Source: Hydractinia symbiolongicarpus (lineage: Eukaryota; Cnidaria; Hydrozoa; Anthoathecata; Hydractiniidae). Taken from it: DNA of 64,000 nucleotides. Below are positions 21,380 through 31,000 of this stretch, one piece after another (position 1 is the first letter of the stretch; the number at the start of each line of letters is the position of its first letter). Position numbers and translations under genes: made by a program. The notes under the pieces are model-generated. The model ran no database searches and was not told the origin of the DNA. It saw nothing but the letters and a program-made list of their open reading frames with translations. The stretch is taken from assembly GCF_029227915.1 (NCBI RefSeq), contig NC_079875.1:5826001-5890000 (forward strand), in the 5' to 3' direction.

Positions 21380-22634
21380 CTATCTCTTCAACCATATATA
21401 AGTGAGGATCAATCCTACCCCCACCGTGATAATAATGGCCTTGGTTTCATCGTGAGCTATTGCTGACAATGGAGCTAGTGGATGATGCCTTGATCCCTAG
21501 GAAGGCTGACGTTGGTGCTTCCTTGGTACAACAGCATGAAGAGCGTTGATAGCTGGATTAATGCCAATCTTATAATGATCCTGACTGATTAATATCTTAT
21601 TCGTGAAATTCGCTATATTCCCGATATGAATATTCATATCACTAGGGATCATGTAGACACCATATGCAATACTATAATCTACCTTTGACCTCGCATACTT
21701 AAGGACATTCTGGAATTCACTGATCTCCGTACCTGTGTTGCTGGGCCTTTTAATAATATCCTTAAATGTCGTTAAATAGAGCCTTTGGGCATCGATCGCT
21801 GAGCTATCATTCCCAATGATGCTCGAACGGGCGCTCGCTTAACTCTCGAGTATGAGGTAGGCATAGTACCTTACGGATTGGGGGAGGCGCTCTATCCCGA
21901 TACGTGTAAGACCGTGACTTTTCTACCCACCTAGTCCAGTGTGATATTCATAAGACACGTGTTTATCGTCATCGTCTCTATATATTCTAATATCAAATAT
22001 TCTGTACAAATAAAGTATAGGCAATGATCTCCATCGTAGATCTCCATCGTAGATGTTCTGTATGTCGTTACATCCAGGATCCATCATCAAAATACGAAAG
22101 CCCACTGCCGGGGAAGTCTTTTCGTTTGGCCTGCCAGGAGCTAAAAATACTTTCATTTTTCCATTCTTGCTCATTTGGAGATACTCCAAATTCACGTGCT
22201 AATTGCTGGAGCTTTTGATTATTAAAAGGGTTATTCAAAAGATTAAAGCGGAAAGAGCCTGGTAAAGGAACCTCTAGCTCTTCGAGGATCTTCCGAATTT
22301 GGAAGTATATATGGAATCGGTAAACGGCGCGCACGAGCGGTAAAGGAGAATTAAAGTGCTGCATTGATATCCCACAAGCCGATGTAGCGCAAAATACCGC
22401 AAAATTCAATTGTGTCGACCAAATGCTAAATGGATGAGTCCTCCATTCATCAACCGGGGGGTTACTATGGAACACGTAGAATACGAAAATATCAGGGAAT
22501 TTTACTTTGAATGAGGACCCCTTCGCGTCTATTACTATATCCTGCACTATGAGATCCGAGCTCTTTAACTGCTCCAGATACCTCCCATGATTAGGAGCAT
22601 ACTTTGCCCATGGGTTGTACGAATATATAATCAT
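21380..22634 (-). pseudogene. P1 TM-anchored conserved protein, broken
   Basis: Homolog of the intact 376-aa P2 protein at 53850-54980. The first 188 residues are open (starts MIIYSYNPWAKYAPNHG; includes WSTQLNFAVFCATSACGIS). The rest is scattered over frames. The end is readable as DETKAIIITVGVGLILTYIWLKR and TAG at 21380-21382, a C-terminal membrane anchor. Function unknown; its position next to the penton-like gene suggests a structural role. Confidence 0.7.
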
Positions 22635-22651
22635 TCTTTCTTTAAAGAAAG

Positions 22652-23354
22652 ATGAAGCAACTGCATGTCACAGATATAGAGAACGCTACGATATTTGATG
22701 AATATCTGAGTGAAGGCACCAGAATAGCGCTAAAAAAATTAGTATCCGAGCTACGTGGCTGAACCTTTTCGAAAAAAAGAACGATATCAAGATTTACAAA
22801 GCGACGCCCGGATCGACCAATGATGGAGATTTTACCGTCGGGGATTGATTGAAACCCTCATCACGATCGAGAAGGGTCTATATAGGATCGAGGATCTCGC
22901 TGTCATAGTCAACGAGCATGCAGGAGGAAGGATCAAACTTTTTGTACTCAGGAACAGAGTATGTAAAGTCAGAGTTAGTAAGGGGTATGTTGCGATAGTC
23001 GATAAAACACTGATGGATCTTATGGGATATAATTTTGATACCAAGTCAATGTTTACCGAGGGCCATCATGATAACTTATACAAGACCGATGTCTACCAGA
23101 GGCTTAGACTCACTTGTCACCAACTCGATGAGGATAATTGCTGGCTGGATGGTAAAAAATCCAAGATATTAACCATCCTATCTACCAAGGAGGTAGGTGC
23201 TTGGGGAGACATGTTGACTTGGAATTTTGACACTCCTATATACCTCCCTTTTAAGGGCTCAACGGATCGCCTCGATTTTATGTTGACTGATGAACATCAC
23301 CACGATAAAAACGTTTTATTCATGGGTATAACCATCCAATTAATGATAGAATAA
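22652..23354 (+). pseudogene. mCP: P1 penton-like minor capsid protein, frameshifted
   Basis: The gene starts MKQLHVTDIENATIFDEYL, aligned to P2 54999. Frameshifts lie near 22740 and 22848; behind the second, the frame is open to TAA at 23352-23354. The end contains DGKKSKILTIL, WGDMLTWNFDTPIYLPF, STDRLDFML and MGITIQLMIE, a beta-rich pattern typical of the single-jelly-roll minor capsid (penton) proteins of Polintons. It is followed two bases later by the next gene. Confidence 0.75.
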
Positions 23355-23356
23355 AT

Positions 23357-23994
23357 ATGACAGATATTACAAAGCTTTATCCGAGCTTACCTTCTGCACC
23401 TATGGAGGGGGAGGCTGATGAAAGTCAAGTATATAGACTGAAGAAAATAGAAGAAGTGGAGCAATACCTGCGTACCGAGATTAAAGAGCGGGACAAGCTC
23501 GCCAAAAAATTCAAAATGCACGGTACGTGGGTTAGATACACCGATCATGGTCTGCTGGCCGTGAGTGTCATTACTACGGGTGTTGGCATTGATAGCATGC
23601 TCAGTGGTATCGGTGTACCACTAGCCGTGGCCATGGGTGGCATCAGTATAGCCGTAGGGTTGAGACAAGCGGGTCTACGGAATGCGGGGAAGAGGCTAGG
23701 TGTCAAGAGTAAGAAGCATGAGGGCATCAGACTACTGGCAGAGACCAAATTGAACTCTATCGTTGACTTGATCTCTAAAGCTGTGGAGAACGGTATTACC
23801 ATGAGTTCAGCTTAATCATGCAGGAGAAACAGAAGTACATGCTGCTGAAGGAGCAACCTCCACAAAAAACACGCAAAATTGTCGACTCTATTAATGAACG
23901 GGAGAGACAGCAGCTTATCGCGAAAGGGCGTGAAGAGGCGAAAGATGAACTGCTCAAAAAACTTCAATTTGCGCAGTATGTCAGCGCTACCTAG
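23357..23994 (+). pseudogene. P1 helical membrane protein behind penton gene, frameshifted
   Basis: The ATG lies two bases behind the penton stop (TAAATATG). It has a charged helix (YRLKKIEEVEQYLRTEIKERDK), a Gly-rich hydrophobic centre (GVGIDSMLSGIGVPLAVAM) and a C-terminal helical part. A small deletion near 23798 breaks the frame (VENG...); the remainder continues as SLIMQEKQKYMLLKEQ to TAG at 23992-23994. In P2 the same two genes have become one frame. Function unknown. Confidence 0.7.
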
Positions 23995-24016
23995 GCGAAC
24001 CACCAGCGTATTCATA

Positions 24017-24045
24017 ATCTAATGTATATTAACAATACATTAGAT
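24017..24045. terminator. Hairpin between convergent P1 genes (membrane and SAP proteins)
   Basis: ATCTAATGTAT and ATACATTAGAT form a perfect 11-bp stem around ATTAACA, overlapping the stop of the SAP gene. It resembles the P2 hairpins at 53743 and 56367 (TCTARTATGTT). Confidence 0.6.
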
Positions 24046-24313
24046 GGTACCAATTACTTCACCGGTAGTAGCATCTATCATTAGGTCACCTTCATATATA
24101 ATGGTTCGCTTTTGTTTTGTCTCGAGGCCTCTGATGTACTCATCGAGTATTTTCATATATGTAATTTCTAGGCATGATTTACAATGAGGCCCAAGGGTTT
24201 GCGTTGCAATATCTCTATATCTTATCTTGTTAATTCCGGCTATAATTTCACCCTTCTTCATGAAAGTAGCCACGGATTCCCAGCTCTCTCGCTTCTCTTT
24301 TCAAATCGTTCAT
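24040..24313 (-). pseudogene. P1 SAP-domain small protein, frameshifted
   Basis: The start MNDLKREARELGIRGY is a SAP-like helix pair, then a frameshift, then KKGEIIAGINKIRYRDIATQT, a CKSC pair, and DGEL-like DLMIDATTGEVIGTI at the end. It matches the intact 86-aa P2 protein at 56388-56648. SAP domains bind AT-rich DNA, so a role at the element ends or in packaging is possible. Confidence 0.65.
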
Positions 24314-24350
24314 GTTTAACATTAATATCCAAAAATCTATCGAGTTTTTA

Positions 24351-24960
24351 CTATACTACAACGGTTGGTTCTTGGTCGTCGTCATCTGAATCAATAAGAT
24401 GTCTAATCCTTAAGGTTACAGGCCGGTACCTGTATTTGCACTCTTCAAGCAAGACCTGCAGATAATGCTTGGAGCCTTGCTTGTAAATGCTGGATATTTT
24501 TAAAATACATCTGCATTTACAGGGCTGCTTCAGCGGAACTGATTGATTATAAAAATCAGTTGTCACCCTACCTTCCCATTCCCTGTTCAGACACCAATCG
24601 TTTTTTACTGACGAGGTTGAGAATTCATTTCCATATAGTTTTTCGATCCTGGCTAGGATGATCTGATATTTCTCCAGCCATTCTGGATGGTTATTCATAT
24701 CGAATGACATTGTGAGTGACGAGCCATCAATATATCTGGATGCACCATGGCTATATAGACCTCTTTGGTGTTCGAATCAATAGCGATGATATCTTGCTAC
24801 CATGTTTATAGCCTATAACATATCTAGCATCTTTACCCTTATTGGCTTTAATAGGGTCGCTGAGTACGATTTTCTCAATTTGAACATCGTTAATATCAAG
24901 TACCCTTGGTTTGCTGTAAAAATTCTTGTTATCTACGGAGTCGTTATAGAATTTGAACAT
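24351..24960 (-). pseudogene. P1 conserved Polinton protein, unknown function, frameshifted
   Basis: The first part (24960-24751) reads MFKFYNDSVDNKNFYSKPRVLDINDVQIEKIVLSDP in its opening, then ARYVIGYKHGSKI and LLIRTPK. A frameshift near 24765 leads to IDGSSLTMSFDMNNHPEWLEKYQIILARIEKLYG and, later, LLEECKYRYR with an acidic tail DSDDDDQEP. This layout is one I associate with a widespread Polinton/adintovirus gene possibly binding single-stranded DNA; that link is from general knowledge and not secure. P2 lacks it. Confidence 0.55.
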
Positions 24961-24987
24961 CCTTTTATTTTAATAACCAGTGCCCAA

Positions 24988-25092
24988 CTAAGGAATTTTT
25001 ACAATCACAGTGTCCACCGTTAGCCTTCTACCACATTTACAGCGATCGTACTTATCAAGTTCAATCTCGCATTCGTCGCAATATTCAGTCAT
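24988..25092 (-). CDS. P1 34-aa CxxC zinc-knuckle-like protein
   Basis: The frame is MTEYCDECEIELDKYDRC, then KCGRRLTVDTVIVKIP and stop. CxxC followed by CxC, 13 residues apart, could hold one zinc ion. CAAATAA lies directly ahead of the ATG, the same start context as other Polinton genes here, which supports real expression of so short a frame. It is the outermost gene at the right end, transcribed inward from the TIR. Function unknown. Confidence 0.5.
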   Translation of the reverse strand: MTEYCDECEIELDKYDRCKCGRRLTVDTVIVKIP

Positions 25093-25125
25093 TTATTTGA
25101 TATAACTCCGGTAACCGGCAGTTTT

Positions 25126-25311
25126 GGAATTCCCCTTTACTCATATTCTAATTTTGTTGATGTCAGCATAGATAATATATATACTATTGCTCATGACGTC
25201 ATATATATTATTATGTGTTGGTATTTAATATATATATCATTTCATATGATTATGTGTTAGTATTTAATGTATTTTGTGTTGGTTACTGGCAGTACAATTA
25301 GGGGATTTCCC
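25126..25311 (-). promoter_or_regulatory. P1 right-end regulatory cluster (kB, CRE)
   Basis: GGAATTCCCC (25126-25135) and GGGGATTTCCC (25301-25311) both fit the NF-kB consensus, and TGACGTCA lies at 25194-25201. These mirror the left-end set, but the copies differ in sequence, so the motif type has been kept rather than the exact bases. Confidence 0.45.
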
Positions 25312-25365
25312 TTGGTCGACGACTGTATTTATAAAAACTGGGTATATTCACTCCTTACTACTACT
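25130..25365 (-). repeat. P1 right terminal inverted repeat
   Basis: The inverted counterpart of 8888-9040. It ends with CTCCTTACTACTACT at 25365. The block around AACACATAATNATATNAAAT occurs twice, which explains its extra length. Confidence 0.85.
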
Positions 25366-25368
25366 AAG

Positions 25369-26289
25369 AAATTTACATATTTTTGCCAGGAAAAGTGTGC
25401 CGGTGAATGAATAAATAAATGAATTAATGTAACGAAGCCATTAACTAAATAATGGAGGCAATTGTTGAACGAATACCTTGCTCCATGTTTATAAAATTTT
25501 CAGTCTCTTCTTCTTCACCTTTATTATTCTTTTTCTTTACGACAGTGTGAGTTTGTTCTCCAAGAGAGCGTGTGACCACAACCTGAAATAGTTCGTAAGT
25601 TAGACCATGTTAAAACTTGGAAATGCACGGAAAACTACGTTTTTCTCAATCCAGGATAAAGCGTATTTTTGTTACTTAGAAATTCAGAAACTATGTATTA
25701 CCAGGATTGTAGTTTCATGGACATAAGTCTGACACATTACAATTTAGAATTTGTTTCAGTTATCGCATGTTTATTTTCATCAGTACATTAAAAATTAGTA
25801 CGGAACTTCCAAATAATATTTGTTTAGTTTTTGAAAAAAAACTTCGTGTACCTGAGTATTTTCCGTGGCCTTTTTTTGTGTTTTAACTGCGTTGTAAATG
25901 CTTGTACGCTGTAACGTATTTCACCATAACCAACACTAATTGAACACATAACTTTACAGAACTGCAAAAAGTGCGAAAACACAAAGAAGTATTCATTTTT
26001 TAACCCTTGCTTAATTCATGGATGATGTCGACAATAGAAAAATCCCAAACATGGCAGGTCTCTTTTTTAATTAATTCAAAAAAATTTGCACCGGTAGTTG
26101 GTACTTTTATCAATTTGTTCTTTCTTGACACAGTTTTGATAACGATGCTTAAAGCGTTGTAAGACATTTAGCTGGGCTTAACTTCATTCATGAAAACGAA
26201 ACATTATCTGAAAAGTCTTTACACGCCGTTACCATCTACCAAAGTACGAGCGTAAAATAACACATTTTCGACGGCAAATAAAACACGTT
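25369..26289. repeat. Segmental repeat A, copy 1 (next to P1 right end)
   Basis: Matches 28388-29345 in the same orientation, with scattered substitutions and a roughly 30-bp indel near its start. It contains a full exon of the HAX1-like gene (25477-25582) and intronic flanks, so it is a duplication of host gene sequence, not a transposon. It begins four bases from the P1 end and its other end abuts repeat B copy 2. Confidence 0.85.
25477..25582 (-). pseudogene. Duplicated HAX1-like exon
   Basis: A second copy of the 106-bp exon at 28529-28634, with the same acceptor (TTTCAG) and donor (CAAG-GTATTC). It encodes VVVTRSLGEQTHTVVKKK and on, one residue different early on (E for Q). The frame and both splice sites are intact. 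Because P1 lies immediately downstream, whether it is ever spliced in is unknown. Confidence 0.65.
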
Positions 26290-26714
26290 GTTGGATCTCT
26301 TTCCGATCGCACGCTGTAGAATGACAACTGCGCGTGCCCATATCGAGTTACCGCCTTCAAAATACGCTCAAAAACAGTTTGATTAAAATCCGCTTTTACA
26401 AATGTTGGAATTTAATCTAAGGTGAGATTATATTTCGAATTAAAGCATTTCCTTTTTAAGAATTTGGGCAACAATTGCCGGGAAAAGGTGCCATTAGCCT
26501 CTATACTAGCGCAACTCACACTAGATATCTTGCTGACGTCCTTTGGTCCTATGTTTACCGTCGGTTGCCCAATAGTGTGTACAAAGGTTTTAGTAATACA
26601 TTTATAATATCCCTGAAAATATTGCTGCCTTTTATTACACGCAAGACCTAATTTTCAGCCACTACGCAGTTGAACATTGTTAAAACGTTGACACGCCCCC
26701 CTTTACTACAATAT
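26290..26714. repeat. 425-bp dispersed repeat B, copy 2
   Basis: Same orientation as 8460-8880. It starts at GTTGGATCTC, exactly where repeat A copy 1 ends, and closes with CAATATAGAGCG. With copy 1 it brackets P1 plus repeat A. Confidence 0.85.
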
Positions 26715-28015
26715 AGAGCGTAGGGAAGCACCATTGAACCCAGTATTTGTATTAGGTTTTTCCTGCACGACTTAAAAATGCGAAAAAACTGTTGTGACAC
26801 GAACGCAATGAGACACATCAAGAATCCCTCCACTCTTAACTATTGGCAGCACATTGATTATCTGATTATCAAACTTAAATAAGAGCTCAGTCTGTAGCAA
26901 GTCTTTCTCCCTAATCTCTCACTTTACATTGCACTCCTCGGCCTGCCCCAGTCCGCGCACAACCCCGTCCCCATGACTTGTTATACTTTTACATTTGGAC
27001 GACCTGAACAAGCCGTCCAAACATAAAGAGCCCAACAAGTCCTCGGAACAAGGTTAGATTAATCACTGCATGATTACCGTAACTGTCCTAATTTGATGCA
27101 CATCCTCTCTCAAGTATAATTTAAAGGATAGCAAAATGAAGTTTGTTGCACAACTGTTGTTCGTTCGTTTCAACACGAGCGACAGTTTTGTCGGCAGAGA
27201 AATCGCCCGAGAAGCGAGAAGTTGTGGGTTTAACTCGTGCTCATTCCTTATCTTTACAGCACTTGAACAGCTAATGTGCTGATTTACTTGTACTTCCTGT
27301 TGTCTGTTTCCAGTCCAAGTTCTGAGTTAGAATTTGTTCCATTTCTACAACACGTGTTGCTAAACAACAAAGATTGTTGTGTAAGAGTCTTTTTGTCGTG
27401 TAACTTTCTTTTTAGTTTCATTGAAGTTCGTCGTGCGACTTCTGTAACGCCGTTTTACTGAAAACCAACCTTGAATTCGCACATAAAACAAACAACAGTT
27501 AAAATAGAAGATTTTATTTCACACAAAAATTATAATATACAATTATAAGGTTACAATTTTGGTTTCCACCAAGATGAAAAATAATCGTTCCAATTTTTGT
27601 TCAAATTCGGCATTAGCATTTGATCGTGCAGTTCTATAATTAAAGATAGAAAAAAATCCTGAATAATAAATTACGGTATGAACCGACAGGTGGCCTTTGG
27701 TAGAGCGTCCTCCAACGCGAAAGGTTCTTGGTTCAAACCCCGCCCGATTCATGCCAGAGACTATTATAAAAGTGTGAATATATCTTTTCTGCTAAACGCT
27801 CAATATCTTAGGCGGTTGTCTAGTTAAGTAGCTGTTGTGCTTTCACGCCCGTAGCTCAAATAGCACTTTTAAATACACTAGGACCCCCGTCGCAGGACCC
27901 TCATTGATAACAGTTTTACGAGGAACTAAAAAGATTATCCTGGGTAAATTATAGTAATAATAATAAGATCCGATTGGTGTAAGTCATGCCTTAATAAGGA
28001 AATTATTATGCTTAC
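26715..28015. other. Host intron/3' flank of HAX1-like gene with SINE head
   Basis: Contains a tRNA-like SINE head at 27679-27752 but otherwise no clear exon. The terminal exon or exons of the HAX1-like gene should lie in or beyond this stretch, but no acceptor-framed exon could be chosen with confidence. Confidence 0.4.
27679..27780 (+). mobile_element. tRNA-derived SINE head (fragment)
   Basis: A degenerate tRNA-like part has A-box-like TGGCCTTTGGTAGAGCG and B box GGTTCAAACCC with the usual spacing. It is followed by a non-tRNA body (CATGCCAGAGACTATTATAA). Acceptor-stem pairing is poor, so it is not a working tRNA. The downstream end was not located. Confidence 0.6.
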
Positions 28016-31000
28016 CCTGTTTTTTATTTTCATTCCATTTTTCTTCAAATTTATTCAGCTCATCTAAAAATTTGAGTACTAATGTAAAACGTAATTCTTG
28101 CAGATATAAATGAATGGGTGCTTGAATGAATGAATAAAAGAATTGATGTCATGATAAGTAAAGAAAAAAAATTGGGAAATGAATTATTAAATATAGAGTG
28201 AAGGATAATTCTATATTTGAAATAATGCTTGCAAATCAGGCAATTAATTTTCTTGTTTGAATTTAATTATTGAAAAATTCTTTATGTTAAATTTTTTCAA
28301 GTGGTCTGAGCAAACGACTATTAATTTGATCACAGTTATTTTCTTTACGAAAAGGAGATCAGTGCTGGCAAGCTTATCTGTAGAAAAAAATTTACATATT
28401 TGTGCCAGAAAAAAAAGTGTGCCGGTGAATGAATAAATAAATAAATAAATGAATTAATGCAACGAAGAATCAGTGAACAAATAAAACAGCCATTAACTAA
28501 ATAATGGAGGCAATTATTGAACGAATACCTTGCTCCATGTTTATAAAATTTTCAGTCTCTTCTTCTTCACCTTTATTATTCTTTTTCTTTACGACAGTGT
28601 GAGTTTGTTGTCCAAGAGAGCGTGTGACCACAACCTGAAATAGTTCGTAAGTTAGATCATGGTAAAACTTGAAAATGCACGGAAAACTACGTTTTTCTCA
28701 ATCAAGGATAAAGCGTATATCTGTTACTTAGAAATTCAGAAACTATGTATTACCAGGATTGTAGTTTCATGGAAATAAGTCTGACACATTACAATTTAGA
28801 ATTTGTTTCAGTTATCGCATGTTTATTTTCATCACTACATTAAAAATTAGTACGGAACTTCCAAATAATATTTGTTTAGTTTTTGCAAAAAAACTTCGTG
28901 TACCGGAGTATTTTCCGTGGCCTTTTTTTGTGTTTTAACTGCGTTGTAAATGCTTGTACGCCGTAACGTATTTCATCATAACCAACACTAATTGAACACA
29001 TAATTTTACAGAACTGCAAAAAGCGCGAAAACACAAAAAAGTATTCTTTTTTTAACCCTTGCTTAATTCATGGATGATGTCGACAACAGAAGAATCCCAA
29101 ACATGGCAGGTTTCTTTTTTAATTAATTTAAATAAACTTGCACTGGTAGTTGGTACTTATATCAATTCGTTATTTCTTGACACAGTCTTGATAACGATGC
29201 TTACAGCGTTGTAAGACATTTAGCTGGGGTTAACTTCATTCATGAAAACGAAACACTATCTGAAAAGCCACTGGCTATACGCCGTTAGCATCTACCAAAA
29301 TACGAGCGTAAAATATCACATTTTCGGCGGCAAATGAAACACGTTCGAAAGTTCGACATTAACAACAAACGCACATCCTAAGTACATGACGAGGCACCTA
29401 AGACTTTAAAATATTTAAAAAATTATTATCCAGTTGTGGCGTTAAATTTTTATTCATGTTTTTTTGGTTTTGCCCTATTCATGGTTACTGCTACGGCTTC
29501 CACATAGTACATGGAAGTGAAGGTCGTAAAGATGCTGCGCATGCACACATTTACCTGTCGCTGCGGAAAATAAATTTTATGATTTTTCCTGCAGCCTTAA
29601 AAGTACTGTTTGAATAGAGGAGCTGGGTACTTTTAAATCAACTGGTTAATCAGGACTAACGCTGACATTTAAAAGGAGTCAAACATTTCAAATACAGCAC
29701 AAACAGTGACATTGTGTTTTTACCGTCTTTTAAGAACTTTCGCAAATAATTTTCGCGGGAATTAATTTTCGCGAAATTGACAAAATCGCATAATTCGTTT
29801 ACTTGATACCAGTTAGTACCAGTTGGATAATAAAAAAAAAAAAAGAAGTAGAAAGATAAAGAATTACCTCCTCGTTTCCATCCGAATCTCGTTTCGATGC
29901 ACGTGTTTCAATAGACTGTAAGGAAAAGTGTTTTCTTTTAGGAACAATTTTACTCTTTACATAGTTAGTTTGCAAAAGGCGAAGATTCCCTTGTTGTTTA
30001 AATTCACTAGGTTTAATTCTTAATAAAAAAACACTTTAATGCAGCGGTGTAACAAGTCACGAAAATTATCAGTTGAAATGAGTTGCTTAGAAACAAAACA
30101 TAAACAACTTCTGCGCAGGGCAAATACTATAAATTTTTACTATGGTGGTAAAAAACTTATCCTGACAATTTTTACCACATTTTATCTATAACAAGAATTA
30201 GTCTACCAACACCTCTCAGCCTTATAGCACAGTTGAAGTTTTATTTGGTTGCAAAAGATAGTAACCACATAATAAAAAAGACAAAAATCTGTACGTACAC
30301 CATCTGAGTTTATTTTTTTCCGAATTGTTGAATATTTAAATGCTGAGGATATTTCTCCACCATGCTTGGGAATGAAATCACTGTCATTAAAGTTCCCCAG
30401 CAAAGATCTGCTTTGCGAAGGAGGGTCAGATTTAAATATATCATCAAGGGAGTGATCCCCTTTACGAACTGCGTCATCTAAATCTGGAAAAAACCATTAA
30501 ACCCCATTTATGCTTTACTGGTACTTTTTTGCGCCTGTTGTGGATTTTGATCAATAAGTAGCTGTCAAATATGCTACATAATAATTTTACAACAATCTGC
30601 AAAAAATAACCAAAAATTCCTTAATTCGTGACAGGGTTGCCAACCAAATTTTTCAAACGAAATTCCGATATTCCTGACTTAAAAGCGTGAAAAGAACAGC
30701 TTTTTAAGATATTTTTGTTGAAGTTGGTGTCAGCAATTTTCAGGTCATCATTTCCTTGAGCATGTCTGGAGTTATTTGGACTTTTTTTCTGAAAAAAACC
30801 TTGATAACTAAATATTGGAACCAAAACTATGCTCACCTTGGTCTTCAATCGGTCCATTTTCTCGATCAATATTTTGGAATCCAAAATGTGGATTGAAAAA
30901 ATCACGAAACTGAAATATAAAAATAACACAATCATTAAGGAGAAAAATGATTTGTTCGGAGTAATAACAGAAAGTGAGAACTGTCTAAAAAAATATTTGC

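Larger units (their letters stand above)
8888..25365 (+). mobile_element. Polinton/Maverick element 1 (P1), 16.5 kb, decayed
   Basis: The element is bounded by imperfect inverted repeats starting AGTATTAGTAAGGAGTGAATATA on the left and AGTAGTAGTAAGGAGTG on the right (minus strand from 25365). It contains remains of the Polinton core set: protein-primed family B polymerase, rve integrase, A32-like ATPase, double-jelly-roll major capsid protein and penton-like minor capsid protein. Several conserved small genes are also present. The layout is collinear with P2 except for accessory slots. At least ten genes are broken. No matching 6-bp duplication is visible: GCGAAG on the left, AAGAAA on the right. 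Confidence 0.93.

Noticed and set aside
27679-27752. Functional tRNA gene.
   Set aside because: A and B boxes are present but the acceptor stem and anticodon arm do not fold well; a SINE head is more likely.
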